Assembly: GCA_963725315.1 (NCBI GenBank)
Contig: CAVRYA010000008.1
Coordinates: 1-64,000, forward strand
Origin: JBBRHQ01 sp963725315
GTDB lineage: Bacteria > Actinomycetota > Thermoleophilia > Solirubrobacterales > 70-9
Length of the DNA stretch: 64,000 nucleotides
Reading direction: 5' to 3'
The notes below the pieces were generated by a model. The model was not told the DNA's origin, did not search any database, and worked only from the letters and a program-made list of their open reading frames with translations. Position 1 is the stretch's first letter, and every line of letters starts with the position of its first letter. The position numbers and the translations under genes are program-made. Of this stretch, positions 15,830-27,065 are shown one piece after another.

Positions 15830-16357
15830 TCAGGGGGCCAAGCGCTCGCGGAAGATCAGCAGGCCGATCAGCGAGGTGGCGTCGAGGCAGCGCTCGATCA
15901 CCGCGTCGATCTCGGCGATCGGGTAGGTGACGACCTCGATCCGCTCGCCCTCGGTCGGCTCGGCGCCGACCGCCTCGAGCTCGGTCGCCTCGAAGAGGTG
16001 CACCTCCTCGCTGGTGAACCCGGGACTGGTGTAGAAGCGCTTCAGGTCCGACCAGCGGGCCGCGCTCATCCCGATTTCCTCGCGCAGCTCGCGGCGGGCA
16101 CAGTCGAGCGGCGACTCGCCTTCGGCGTCGAGCTTTCCCGCGGGCAGCTCGAGCAGGTCCGCCTCGCCGACCGACTCCCGCGGCTGGCGCACCATGAAGA
16201 TCCGACCGGAGTCGTGGGGGAGGATGGCGACCGCGCCCGGGTGGCGCGCGAACTCCCGCTCATGCTCGGAGCCGTCCTCGTAGCGGACTCGCTCGCGCAC
16301 GACGTCGAAGAACCGGCCCTCCAAAAGCCTCTCGGAGCGGAGCCGCTCGTAGCTCAA
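15830..16357 (-). CDS. NUDIX hydrolase (ADP-ribose pyrophosphatase-like)
   Basis: This 175-residue NUDIX enzyme cleaves nucleoside diphosphates linked to another group. The Nudix box runs GKLDAEGESP...ARRELREEIGM (about 75-97) with all metal-binding Glu residues present, and the downstream FYTSPGFTSEEVHLFEA resembles ADP-ribose pyrophosphatases. The start is TTG, overlapping the stop of the DUF3866 gene by 4 bp (TTGA). Its position beside xerD matches Rv1700. Confidence 0.92.
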   Translation of the reverse strand: MSYERLRSERLLEGRFFDVVRERVRYEDGSEHEREFARHPGAVAILPHDSGRIFMVRQPRESVGEADLLELPAGKLDAEGESPLDCARRELREEIGMSAARWSDLKRFYTSPGFTSEEVHLFEATELEAVGAEPTEGERIEVVTYPIAEIDAVIERCLDATSLIGLLIFRERLAP

Positions 16358-17379
16358 GTCCCGCCCCCTGCAGCCTCGGCCAGCCCCCGACCGGAGGCGA
16401 GCGCCGCGGCGAAGAAGAGCCGGTCCTCCTCGATATCGCGGCCCATGGTCCGGGTCGGCAGGCCGCTGGAGGCGTAGCCCTCGACGTCGGCGTCGTAGCC
16501 GCGAACCCGGTGGCGCTCGCCGGCAAGCGCCCGGAGGCTCGCCTCGGCCTCCTCGGCGCCGGCCGGCACCGGCACCTCGACCCCGCCCAGCAGCAACCCC
16601 ATCACCGTCTCGGTGTGGTGGCTGACGCCGCGATGCCGCGGCCGGGGATCGGCCTCGGAGAGGCGCGGGGAGAGCAGCGTCGGCAGCCCCAGCGCGAGCC
16701 CGGCGTGCGCGTTGTCGAGGGCCTCCATGCCGCCGTGACCGTAGTGGGTGGCGGAGCCGATGATGCCGGGCCCGGGCCCGACGATCGCCGCCCCCCAGCG
16801 GAGGCGGTGAGCCGCCGCGTCGAGAGCGCCGGTGACGCTCAGCCCTTCGAGCTCCCCGCCGTAGGCGGGGGCGGCGGTGACGTGGCCGCAGAGGATCCCG
16901 AGACTGCGCAGCTGGGCCACGTCGCGCGAGATCCTTCCCGGCAGCGCCCCGCCGGCCGTCTGCACGTAGCCGATCCGCAGCCCGGGTGCGGCGCGGCCCG
17001 CGGCCCAGGCCGAAGGCGCGAGCTGGCCGTGCAGGGGGATCACCAGGACCGGGAGGCTGGCGTCGCCGCCGGAGGAGACCTCCTCCTCGCTGCGTTCGAC
17101 CGGGGCGACGGGATGCTGGATCGAGGTGTAGTTGAGCTTGATCACCTCCGGACCGCCGGCCCCCTCCCCCGCCAGGCCGCGGCTGAGGTTGACATGAACG
17201 ATGTCGATTCCGCCCGAGCCGAGGCCGAGGTCGAGCGCCTCGACGTTGACGACCACCTCGTCGCCCTCGCGCATCTCCCCCACCAGCCCCTCGTCCGCCC
17301 AGGCCGGGCGGCGCTCGCCGTCCACTTCGACAGTCAGCGGCGCCTCCTCGACGACGACGCCGCGGCGCAACTTCAGCAT
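16354..17379 (-). CDS. DUF3866 family protein
   Basis: This 341-residue protein resembles the actinobacterial DUF3866 family of unknown function. N-terminal LKLRRGVVVEEAP is followed by paired strands, GGGSDIVHVNLSRGLAG-like turns, IVGPGPGIIGSATHYGHGGM and a late SHHTETVMGLLLGG. Several conserved His and Gly residues suggest an enzyme or binding protein. No signal peptide or membrane helix is seen. It sits between the M20 peptidase and NUDIX genes in one tight operon. Confidence 0.75.
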   Translation of the reverse strand: MLKLRRGVVVEEAPLTVEVDGERRPAWADEGLVGEMREGDEVVVNVEALDLGLGSGGIDIVHVNLSRGLAGEGAGGPEVIKLNYTSIQHPVAPVERSEEEVSSGGDASLPVLVIPLHGQLAPSAWAAGRAAPGLRIGYVQTAGGALPGRISRDVAQLRSLGILCGHVTAAPAYGGELEGLSVTGALDAAAHRLRWGAAIVGPGPGIIGSATHYGHGGMEALDNAHAGLALGLPTLLSPRLSEADPRPRHRGVSHHTETVMGLLLGGVEVPVPAGAEEAEASLRALAGERHRVRGYDADVEGYASSGLPTRTMGRDIEEDRLFFAAALASGRGLAEAAGGGT

Positions 17380-17389
17380 CGCGACGCCC

Positions 17390-18500
17390 TCACGCCCCGG
17401 CCTCTCGCACGATCGCCTCGCAGACCTCGAGCATCGCGTCGAGGTTCGTCGCGGGAACGCTCTCCTCGTTGGTGTGGTTGGCCTCGGTGCCGTTGGCCAG
17501 CAGGACGCAATCGAAACCCGCGTCGCGGAGCGCGTTGGCGTCGCTGCCACCGCCTGTCGAGACCCGGGAGGGCTCGACGCCGCAGCGGCGCAGGCCCGCC
17601 TCGGCCAGCGCCAGGGCCGGTGAGGATGGGGCGAGGCGGTAGCCGCGGAAGAGCTCGGAGATCCGCAGATCGACGTCGCAGCCGTGCTCGCTGGCCGCCC
17701 AGGCGCATGCCTCCGACATCTGCCCGGCGACCTCGGCCGCCCGATCGGGGTCGATGCTCCGCGCCTCGGCCTCGATTCGGCAGGCGCCGGGGACGACGTT
17801 GGCCGAGGTGCCGCCGGCGATCACCCCCACGTTCGCGGTCGTCTCCGGGTCGAGCCGCCCGAGCTTCATCGCGGCGATCGCGGCGGCGCCGGCGGCGATC
17901 GCGCTGTGGCCCTGCTCGGGACGGATGCCGGCATGGGCCTCGGTCCCGCTGAACTCGGCGTCGAGGCGCTGGTAGCTGGGCGAGGCCGTGATCACCTCGC
18001 CGACCGGGCTGGCGTGGTCGAGGACGAAGCCGGCCTCCGAGCGAAGCGCCGAGACGTCGAACGCCTTGGCCCCGCGCAGAGCCTTCTCCTCTGCGACTGT
18101 GAACAGCAGCTCGATACCCACGGCCGGCGGATCGCTCCGCGTGAGAGGCCGCCAGCTCGAGCAGGACCGCGACGGCCGCCTTGTCGTCGGCGCCGAGGAT
18201 CGTCTCGCCGGCGCTGCGGTAAACCCCGTTGTCGAGCACCACGTCGACCTGCCCCTCGTGGGGGACGGTGTCGAGATGGGCGCTGAACATGGTCCAGCGC
18301 TCGCTTCGGCCCGGGAGGCGGGCGAGCAGGTTCCCGGCACCGGCCCCCGCCTCGTCGGCGCTGCCGTCCTCGCTCACCTCGAGCCCGAGCTGGCGCAGCT
18401 CGGCGGTGACCGCGTCGGCGACCTCACGCTCCTCGCCGCTGGGGGAGCGGATCTCGCAGAGGCGGGCGAAGCGCTGGTGGAGGCGTTCGACGTTGGTCAA
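17390..18500 (-). CDS. M20 peptidase (PepT-like), frameshifted
   Basis: The two halves together give an intact M20 zinc dipeptidase/tripeptidase of about 370 residues. The first frame has MFSAHLDTVP and LGADDKAAVAVLLELAAS; the second continues VGIELLFTVAEEKALRGAKAF, EAHAGIRPEQGHSAIAAG and ends near ANGTEANHTNEESVP. The frames switch at about 18135-18145 within CTCTC (gene sense), consistent with loss of one dinucleotide. All metal-ligand regions are present, so a sequencing indel is more likely than gene death. TTG 18500 is the most plausible start and overlaps the preceding gene by 4 bp. Confidence 0.8.
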
Positions 18501-18929
18501 GTCCGAGAAGGCCCCGAGCTCGCAACCCCCAGGGTTCTGAGGGCTTCGGCCGGGTCGTAGAAGACCTCGTATCGGAGGAGGCGATCGCCGCGCGAAGGAG
18601 AAGTGCCAGGCGAGGGGCTGGTCGAGCTCGACCCCGCTCTCGCGTCCCCGGGCGTGGATCTCGCCCAACGCGAGGATCGAATCGTCGTCGAGGATCCTCC
18701 ACTCGGTCGCGCGCAGCTCCCAACGCTCGAACTGCTCGTCGATGTCGGCGACCCACTGCCGGAAGCCATCGTGGCCTCGGTAGGGGGCGCCCCGGGTCGA
18801 GGCCAGCGGAGTGTGGAGCTCGACCTCTGGGTCGATCCTCTCGAATTCGATCTCCCGCTCCCCCGCGTTCCAGCGCTCGAAAGCTTCGGCGATGTACTCC
18901 AGATTCGCTTCTGCGGCCGAGCGGCTCAC
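18497..18929 (-). CDS. SnoaL/NTF2-like protein, frameshifted
   Basis: This diverged SnoaL-like protein (about 143 residues after correction) starts MSRSAAEANLEYIAEAFERW. The frame changes at about 18590-18600: LAWHFSF continues in another frame as RGDRLLRYEVFYDPAEAL. The tail reads ALRTLGV rather than the usual ALEAAGL. It lies between pyrG and the M20 gene and overlaps the latter, so it is integrated into the core operon. The single shift is probably a sequence error. Confidence 0.65.
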
Positions 18930-18945
18930 GCCGCAAGCCTATGGC

Positions 18946-20618
<1,673 letters not shown>

Positions 20619-20622
<4 letters not shown>

Positions 20623-21458
20623 CTGGCTCTCCCGATCGAGTCTAGTAACCGCAGTGGCGGAATCGAGGAGATCGCCTCGGAGATCGAGCGGAACTCCCCA
20701 TAGAGCGTGATCAGCGCGATCAGCCCGAGGGCGATCAGCCGCCCGGTCTCGTCGAGGGTCGTGAGAAGCCACACCCCGGCGACCGCCCCGACCAGGTTCG
20801 ACCCGGTGTCGCCGAGCATCGCCCGCTCCCGGAGGGTGAACGCCGCGCCGACGAGGATCGGGCCGGCGAAGATGCCCAGCAGCTCGATCGGCTCGATCGT
20901 CCAGGCCCCGAGGCAGAGTCCGGCGCCGATCAGCGCCAGCCCCTTCTCCGCCCGCCCGGGCCGGAGATCGAGCAGGTTGAAGAGGTTGGTGGCGAGGATC
21001 AGCAGGGCGACGTCGGCCAGGTAGGAGAGCGACTCGCGGCCCGTGCCGCTAACGACGTAGGCGGCCAGGGCCAGAGAGCCGACCGCCTTGATCGCCCCGG
21101 TCGAGAGTCGGCCGGAGCGCAGCGCCTCGGCATGGCCTCGCCAGCCACGAGGCGAGCCCTCCGATCCCGCCCGGCCAAGCGAGTCGTCGAGGAAGCCGAG
21201 GAAGGCGACCCCGATCACGTAGGTGATCCAGCGCCTCAGGCCGGGGTCGAGCAGGTCGAGGTCGGCGCGATCGTCGAGGAAGGCGAGCGGCGCCAGCGCG
21301 ACCAGCGCCGACGTCGCGATCACCGCTCCGAGCGGGAAGGCGGCCGGTCTTCCGCGATAGTTGGCGCGGGTCAGCCCGGCGTCGAGGAGTCCCCGGATCC
21401 CCGCCGGGATGACGAGCAGCCCGACCGCGATCCCCACCGGGAAGCCGAGCCAGGTCAT
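20619..21458 (-). CDS. GT4 (MraY/WecA-like) sugar-phosphate transferase
   Basis: This 279-residue polytopic membrane protein of the polyprenyl-phosphate N-acetylhexosamine-1-phosphate transferase family has about eight to ten helices. Cytoplasmic acidic motifs are visible: GFLDDSLGRAGS, NLFNLLDLRPGRAEKG and MLGDTGSNLVGA, matching the D-D, N-x-x-N-x-x-D and G-D-x-G positions of MraY/WecA. It probably links a sugar phosphate to a lipid carrier for envelope glycans. It is inserted between mctB and pyrG, which are adjacent in mycobacteria, and overlaps both neighbours by 4 bp. Confidence 0.85.
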
Positions 21459-22411
21459 TTGCCCTGGCCGGAGGCACCCGCGCCGCCGGGCGCGGAGCCA
21501 CCCTCGCCTCCCCCCTGGGTCTGCGCCGGCGCTTGCGAAGGCACGACCGGGCCGGGCGCGAGGAGGTCCGGTAGGAGGCGGTCGGCGCTTCCCTTGATCC
21601 CGAAGCTGCCTTCGGCCCCGAGCAGCGCGAACACGGTTGCCACCTTGCCCGAGGCGAGGTCGATGTCATCGACGGTCGAGAGGTTGTGGTCCTGGAAGAA
21701 GGAGATCGAGGAGGGGTCGGCGTCGCTCTCTTCGACGCCGACGGCGTTGACCGCGGTGCCGCTCACCCCGTCGAGCAGGCCGCTGTCGAGCCGCGAGACG
21801 CTTTCCTCATCTGCCTTGTTCAGCGGTTGCGGAGTGTCGCGGACGACGACGAGGCCGTCGAGGTCTCCAAAGCGGCCGCTGACCCGCGAGAACATCTTGC
21901 TGCCGACCTTCTCCAGCAGGTTGCCGCCGATCACCAGCTGGCGGCCGAAGCCGGACCCGAGCGCCTGGACCGTGTCGGGGTTCGAGGAGACGTCTGCGAA
22001 GCGGGTCTGCGAGAGATCGCCGGCGAGCGCGTCGAGGTCAGGCGGCTCGCGGATCACGCCAACCGCGACCAGGCTCGCCCCCGTCGGCTCGAGCGCCGCC
22101 TCGATCTCGTTGGAGAGCCCGCTCGGGAGTCCCCCGAGGCCGACGATCCCAATCCTGCGGCCCGCAAGCTTGTCGCTGACCAGCACCGGGTAGATGCGGT
22201 CCGCGAACTCGTTCGCCCGGCCCAACTCCCCGGCCAGCTCATCCGCCCTGCCGCGGGCGTCGGCCAAATCGGCCGTGATGCTCTTCTCCAGGTCCTTGCG
22301 GGTGTTGGAGACGACGTCTCCGCCGAACTCGGCGCCGATCAGGATGCCGATCGCAAGCGCCAGGAAGACGGCCGCCAGAGATGCGGCGTGATAGCGAGCC
22401 GAGTAACCGAT
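21455..22411 (-). CDS. mctB: MctB-like copper transporter / envelope protein
   Basis: This protein of the MctB/CopT (Rv1698) family is linked to copper export or an outer-envelope channel. An N-terminal helix YHAASLAAVFLALAIGILIG is followed by a coiled stretch, repeated Rossmann-like segments (GRRIGIVGLGGLPSGL, LVVVRDTPQP) and a glycine/glutamine-rich tail. The homologous frame extends to 22411, but no ATG, GTG or TTG occurs there before the in-frame TAG. The likely start codon is ATC (22409-22411), or a sequence error removed it. A TTG at 22267 would lose the conserved membrane anchor. It lies between steA and the GT4 gene. Confidence 0.75.
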   Translation of the reverse strand: MGYSARYHAASLAAVFLALAIGILIGAEFGGDVVSNTRKDLEKSITADLADARGRADELAGELGRANEFADRIYPVLVSDKLAGRRIGIVGLGGLPSGLSNEIEAALEPTGASLVAVGVIREPPDLDALAGDLSQTRFADVSSNPDTVQALGSGFGRQLVIGGNLLEKVGSKMFSRVSGRFGDLDGLVVVRDTPQPLNKADEESVSRLDSGLLDGVSGTAVNAVGVEESDADPSSISFFQDHNLSTVDDIDLASGKVATVFALLGAEGSFGIKGSADRLLPDLLAPGPVVPSQAPAQTQGGGEGGSAPGGAGASGQGK

Positions 22412-22437
22412 GGCGGCAGGCTAGACGTTGGCTTGCC

Positions 22438-23625
22438 CTAAAGGCCGAGCCAAATCTTGATCTTCAGCCAGATCAGCTGGACGAGGTCGTCGAGCGCCGG
22501 CGAGGTGAGGATCACGATCACCAGCAGCGCGGCGAAGGCGATCGCGAAGAGCGCCACGTATCCGGGCTCGAGCCCCGGGTTGTAGAGGCGGCTCACCCCC
22601 TTGGCGTCGACCAGGTTCTCGCCGATCCGCAGCCGGGTGAGGAAGGTCGAGGACATCCCCTCGCGATCCTTGTCGAGGAACTCAATCAGGTTGAAGTGCG
22701 CGCCGACGCTGACGATCAGCGAGGCGCCCTTCTCCGAGGCGAGCAGCATCGCCACGTCCTGGCTGGTCCCCGGCGCCGGGACCGTGGTGTGCTCGAGCCC
22801 GAGCCCCAGGAGGCGCTCTCGCCCCGGCGCGGTCCCGTCAGGGTAGGCGTGGACGATCAGCTCCGCCCCGCAGCGAAGCGCGACGTCGCTGGCGGAGTCC
22901 ATGTCGCCGAGGATCACGTCCGGCGTCATCCCCGCCTCGAGCAGGGCGTCGGCGCCGCCGTCGACGCCGACCAGCAGGGGCTTGACGTCGCGGATGTAGG
23001 CGCGCAGCGCCTGTAGGTCCCGCCGGTGGCGATGGCCGCGGACGACGATCAGCACGTGGCGATCGCGGTAGCTGGTGCGGGTGACCGGGAAGTCGATGCC
23101 ACCCATCAGCAGGTCCCCCTCGTCGCGCACCCGCGAGACGGTGTTCTCGGCGAAATCCGCCAGCGCCTCGTCGATCTCCTCGCGCTGGCGCTCGAGCTGC
23201 TCGGCGAGCTCGCCGGCCTCCAGCACGCGGCCGGTGAGGATCTCCTCACCGCCGCTGAGGATGGTCGCGCCCTCGATCGTCAGCGGGTCGCCGTCCTTGA
23301 GCATCTCGAACAGCGCCGAGCGCGGCGCATCGATCACCGTGATCCCGGCCTCGGTTAGCAGCAGCGGCCCCGAGTTGGGATAGCGCCCGTTGGAAGAATC
23401 CGACGTGTTGATCACGGCCCTCACCCCGGTCGCGATCAGCTCCTCGGCGGCTATCCGGTCGATGTTGGTGTGATCGATGACCGCGATGTCGGCCGGGCCG
23501 AGGCGCTTGACCAGGTCCTTGGTCTTTCGCCCCAGCCGCGCCGTGCCGTGGATCGCGGTGCCCTCGGTGACGCCGTTTCGACGCGACGCACGGACCCTGA
23601 AGCGACGGCGGCTTGCCGTTGGCAC
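22438..23625 (-). CDS. steA: Cytokinetic ring protein SteA
   Basis: This 395-residue protein matches SteA (Rv1697/corynebacterial SteA), which works with SteB in cell separation. A thiamine pyrophosphokinase-like fold is seen in VDGGADALLEAGMTPDVILGDMDS. The N-terminal half has ADIAVIDHTNIDRIAAEEL. A single C-terminal transmembrane helix (GYVALFAIAFAALLVIVIL) anchors it with the bulk in the cytoplasm. The start is GTG. No steB-like gene is evident beside it. It precedes mctB and follows recN. Confidence 0.88.
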   Translation of the reverse strand: MPTASRRRFRVRASRRNGVTEGTAIHGTARLGRKTKDLVKRLGPADIAVIDHTNIDRIAAEELIATGVRAVINTSDSSNGRYPNSGPLLLTEAGITVIDAPRSALFEMLKDGDPLTIEGATILSGGEEILTGRVLEAGELAEQLERQREEIDEALADFAENTVSRVRDEGDLLMGGIDFPVTRTSYRDRHVLIVVRGHRHRRDLQALRAYIRDVKPLLVGVDGGADALLEAGMTPDVILGDMDSASDVALRCGAELIVHAYPDGTAPGRERLLGLGLEHTTVPAPGTSQDVAMLLASEKGASLIVSVGAHFNLIEFLDKDREGMSSTFLTRLRIGENLVDAKGVSRLYNPGLEPGYVALFAIAFAALLVIVILTSPALDDLVQLIWLKIKIWLGL

Positions 23626-23675
23626 GGTCTGAGGTTAGGCGAACCCGGGCCCGATCGCCAGCGACAGACGAGGAC

Positions 23676-25361
23676 TCATGCGGCTGCCAGCATCTCCCGG
23701 GCGTGCCGGCTGGCCGCGTCGTCGGAGCCTCCCTGCCCGCCGCCCAGCATGCGGGCGATCTCGGCGACCAGGTCGTCACCGTCCACGCGCTCGACGCTCG
23801 CCCTGGTCTGACCGCCCGCGACCTCCTTGGTGATTCGGAAATGCCGCGCCGCCAGCGAGGCCACCTGGGGAAGGTGCGTGATGCAGACGACCTGGCGCCC
23901 CTCGCCCAGAGCCCGCAGCCGCTCGCCGACCGCGCCGGCCGTCCTCCCGCCGATGCCGGCGTCGATCTCATCGAAGACCAGGGTCGACGCCCCGCCCGCC
24001 GCCCCCAGGCCGCTCAACGCCAGCATCACCCGGGAGAGCTCCCCGCCGGAGGCGGCTTCGCGCAGCGGGGCGGGATCGATGCCGGGATTGGTCGAAACCC
24101 GCAGCTCCACCGTCTCGGCCCCTTCGGCCCCGTAGCCCCCGGGATGGGGCTCGAGCGCGACTTCGAGCCGCGCCGCGGGCATCGCAAGCTGCTCGAGCTC
24201 CTCGGCGACCCGCGACTCCAGCCCCTTCGCCGCCCTCGCCCTGCCGCGGCTCAGCTCAACCGCCACCGCCGCTCGGCGCCCCTTGGCCGTGGTCAGCTCC
24301 CGTTCCAGCTCGAGCGTCTGCCCCTCGGCGTTCTCCAGCCTCGCTATCTCGGCCCGGCAGCGCTCGGCGTGCTCCAGCACCGACTCGATGCTGCCTCCGT
24401 GCTTGCGCTCGAGCCTGTCCAGAATCCCGAGGCGCTCCTCCACCCCGGTGAGGCGTTCCGGGTCGGCCTCGATCCGCTCGACGTAGGAGCGCAGCTCGCT
24501 CGCCAGGTCCCCCAGCTCGACGAAGAGCGACGAGATCCGCTCCGCCTGCTCGTCGAGCATCTGATCGACGCCGGCGACCGCCTGGGTGGCGCCATGGGCG
24601 GCGGCGAGCAGCCCGGTGGCCCCCTCCCCCTCCTCGTCGCCGGCGATTGCAGCCGAGGCGGCGGCCGCTGCGAGACGCAGACCCTCGGCGTGGCGCAGGC
24701 GCTCGCGTTCGGCCGAGAGGCCATCCTTCTCGGCATCGTCGGGCGCCGCCGCCTCGATCTCGGAGAGCTCGTAGCGCAGCAGGTCGAGGTCGCGCTCGCG
24801 GGCTCCATCGCGATCGCGCAGCTCGGCCAGCTCCGTTTCGAGAGCAGCGCAGCGGCGGTGCTGGGCGCGGTAGTCGCCCAACTTCTCGATCTGCTCGGGG
24901 CCGGCAAAGCCATCGAGGATCTCGAGCTGGGCGGAGGAGATCGTCAGCTTCCGATGCTGGTGCTGTCCGTAGAAGGCGAGCAGACGGCCGGCGAGCTGCC
25001 GCAGATCCGCCGCCGAGGCCGATCGACCGGCCAGGAACGCGCTCGTTCTCCCCGAGGCCGAGACTCGGCGCCCGATCACGATCTCCCCGGCTCCGGGCGG
25101 AAGCCGCTCGGCCACCTCCTCCAACTCGGGCTCGTCCAGCAGCCCCGGGGGGAGCTCGAAGGACCCCTCGACCCAGGCCTCGTCCGCCCCCGGGCGGACG
25201 ATCTGCGCCCTTGCCTTGCCACCCATCAGCAGGTCGAGCGCGTGCGCCAGGACCGTCTTGCCGGCCCCGGTTTCGCCGGTGATCGCGTTCAGTCCGGGGC
25301 CGAGGCGGAGCTCCGCGCGCTCGATCAGCAGCAGGTTCTCGATTCTCAGCTCGAGCAGCAC
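23676..25361 (-). CDS. recN: DNA repair protein RecN
   Basis: This SMC-like ATPase of 561 residues acts in double-strand-break repair. Walker A is GETGAGKT (29-36) in the N-terminal lobe; long coiled-coil arms fill roughly 150-360. The C-terminal lobe has the signature SGGELSRVMLAL and Walker B TLVFDEIDAGIGG. GTG 25361 is preceded by AGGAG. Conserved order with nadK and steA supports the call. The MFS gene lies between it and nadK. No LexA box is visible just upstream. Confidence 0.95.
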   Translation of the reverse strand: MLLELRIENLLLIERAELRLGPGLNAITGETGAGKTVLAHALDLLMGGKARAQIVRPGADEAWVEGSFELPPGLLDEPELEEVAERLPPGAGEIVIGRRVSASGRTSAFLAGRSASAADLRQLAGRLLAFYGQHQHRKLTISSAQLEILDGFAGPEQIEKLGDYRAQHRRCAALETELAELRDRDGARERDLDLLRYELSEIEAAAPDDAEKDGLSAERERLRHAEGLRLAAAAASAAIAGDEEGEGATGLLAAAHGATQAVAGVDQMLDEQAERISSLFVELGDLASELRSYVERIEADPERLTGVEERLGILDRLERKHGGSIESVLEHAERCRAEIARLENAEGQTLELERELTTAKGRRAAVAVELSRGRARAAKGLESRVAEELEQLAMPAARLEVALEPHPGGYGAEGAETVELRVSTNPGIDPAPLREAASGGELSRVMLALSGLGAAGGASTLVFDEIDAGIGGRTAGAVGERLRALGEGRQVVCITHLPQVASLAARHFRITKEVAGGQTRASVERVDGDDLVAEIARMLGGGQGGSDDAASRHAREMLAAA

Positions 25362-25405
25362 CGCTCCTGTGTAGCAACGGCGGCGGACCGACCAGCCGGG
25401 GGCGC

Positions 25406-26956
25406 TCAGGCGCCGGCCGGGTCCGCGACCGCCTCGCCTCGCTCCGGCTCCGGCTCCGGCTCCGGCTCGCGCGAGGGGACCAAGTCGCCCGAGCGGGTCA
25501 GCGCCAGCCCGAGCGCCGCGCCGGTGAGCGAAAGGAGTCCGCCGATCAGGAGGATCTCGTTCATCCCGCTGGTGAAGGCGAGGGTCGAGGCGTGGACGAC
25601 GCTGGAGCGCGTCCCCGGCGGCGCGGTCGAGGCCGCCGCCTGCGAGCCGCCCGAGGAGACGATCTCGCCGAGCCCCTTCGGGGCCCGCGGCAGGATCTCC
25701 GCGAGTCGGCTGTCCACCCGGGACTGGAACACCGCACCAAGGCCTGCGACGCCGGTCGCGATCCCGACCTGGCGAAAGGTCGTGTTGATCCCCGACCCCA
25801 TCCCGGACTTCGCGGCCGGGACCACGGCAATCGCGGTCGAGCCGATCCCCGGGTTGGTGATCCCGATCCCGACCCCGGCCACGATCAGCCCAGCGAGAAG
25901 CGCGGTCCAGTCCGAGTCCGGGCCGAGGCCTCGCATCAGCAGCAGGCCCACGCCGACGGTGGCGAGGCCGCCGCCAAGGATGAAACGGGCCGGGATGTGC
26001 TCCCCCAGCCGGGCGGCCACCGGCGCAACGAAGAATGAGATGACGCTGAGCGGCAGAAACCGCAGGCCCGCCTGCAGAGGCTCGTAGCCGAGCACCCCCT
26101 GGAGGTAGATCGTCAGGTAAAGGAAGAGCGCGAACATCCCGGCCGAGAGGCAGAAGGCGACCGCCGAGACCCCGTTGAAGGCGGGCTTTCGGAAGAGCCC
26201 CAGATCGAGCATCGGGTGCGAGCTGCGGTGCTCGATCGCGACGAAGAGGACGAGCAGCACCACGGCGCCGATCAGACAGGTGAGAATCAGCGGGCTCCCC
26301 CACCCCTCCGGGTTCCCGCGGATCAGGCCGAAGATCAGCAGGAATAGCGAGAGCGAGAAGGCGAGAAGGCCGGGCAGGTCGATCCGCTCGGGATCCTGGG
26401 CGGCGACGTTGGCGAGGCGGCGCTCGACCAGCGCGATCGCGACCACCCCGATCGGGATGTTGACGAAGAAGATCCACTCCCAGCCGAGGTGCTCGGTGAT
26501 CAGCCCCCCGACCAGGGGCCCGATCGCGACGGCACCGCCGATCGTCGCTCCCCAGACTCCGAACGCGGTGGCCCGGTCCGAGCCGTGGAACTCCTGCCCG
26601 ATCAGCGCCAGCGAGGTCGCGAACATCGCCGCGCCTCCGACCCCCTGCAGGCCGCGAGCGAGGTTGAGCAGAGTCGGGTCCCCGGCGATTCCGCAGAGGA
26701 ACGAGGCCAGCGTGAAGATGCCGAACCCGAGCGAGAAGACCCGCCGGCGGCCGAGGCGGTCACCGAGCGAGCCGGCGGTCAGCAGGCAGGCCGCCAGCAT
26801 CAGCGAGTAGGCATCGACCACCCATTGCAGGCTCGAGAGGCTCGCCCGCAGGTCGCGCTGGATGTCGGGCAGGGCGACGTTTACCACGGTGATGTCGAGC
26901 AGCAACATGAACGTCGCGATCGAGATCAACAGCAATGTCCACCACTTGCGCTCCAT
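25406..26956 (-). CDS. DHA2 family MFS drug exporter
   Basis: This 516-residue, 14-helix major facilitator of the DHA2 (QacA/EmrB) type is a proton-driven drug or metabolite exporter. The N-terminus ATFMLLLDITVVNVALPDIQ is the family hallmark (motif D1), followed by WVVDAYSLMLAACLLTAGSLGDRLGRRR (motif A) and GLQGVGGAAMFATSL. The C-terminus has a Glu/Pro repeat. It is inserted between nadK and recN, which are neighbours in mycobacteria, and a palindromic repeat flanks its 5' side. No regulator gene is nearby. Confidence 0.92.
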   Translation of the reverse strand: MERKWWTLLLISIATFMLLLDITVVNVALPDIQRDLRASLSSLQWVVDAYSLMLAACLLTAGSLGDRLGRRRVFSLGFGIFTLASFLCGIAGDPTLLNLARGLQGVGGAAMFATSLALIGQEFHGSDRATAFGVWGATIGGAVAIGPLVGGLITEHLGWEWIFFVNIPIGVVAIALVERRLANVAAQDPERIDLPGLLAFSLSLFLLIFGLIRGNPEGWGSPLILTCLIGAVVLLVLFVAIEHRSSHPMLDLGLFRKPAFNGVSAVAFCLSAGMFALFLYLTIYLQGVLGYEPLQAGLRFLPLSVISFFVAPVAARLGEHIPARFILGGGLATVGVGLLLMRGLGPDSDWTALLAGLIVAGVGIGITNPGIGSTAIAVVPAAKSGMGSGINTTFRQVGIATGVAGLGAVFQSRVDSRLAEILPRAPKGLGEIVSSGGSQAAASTAPPGTRSSVVHASTLAFTSGMNEILLIGGLLSLTGAALGLALTRSGDLVPSREPEPEPEPERGEAVADPAGA

Positions 26957-26973
26957 CAGGACCTTTCCTGATA

Positions 26974-27028
26974 GGCCGGCGCGGTGTTAGCGCCGGCACA
27001 TGCATGTAAGGCGGCGAAGCCGCCGCAA
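26974..27028 (-). repeat. Palindromic intergenic repeat, copy B
   Basis: Read on the minus strand it starts TTGCGGCGGCTTCGCCGCC, then TTACATGCATGTGCCGGCGC, and closes with GCGCCGGC. It differs from copies A and C in the middle (a short deletion), so it is a degenerate or variant unit. Immediately beside it (27029-27063) is another inverted repeat, GTTTGCC...GGCAAAC. The block fills the MFS-nadK gap. Confidence 0.7.
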
Positions 27029-27065
27029 GTTGTTTGCCCCGACCGGGGCCCGGCAAACACCGGCC

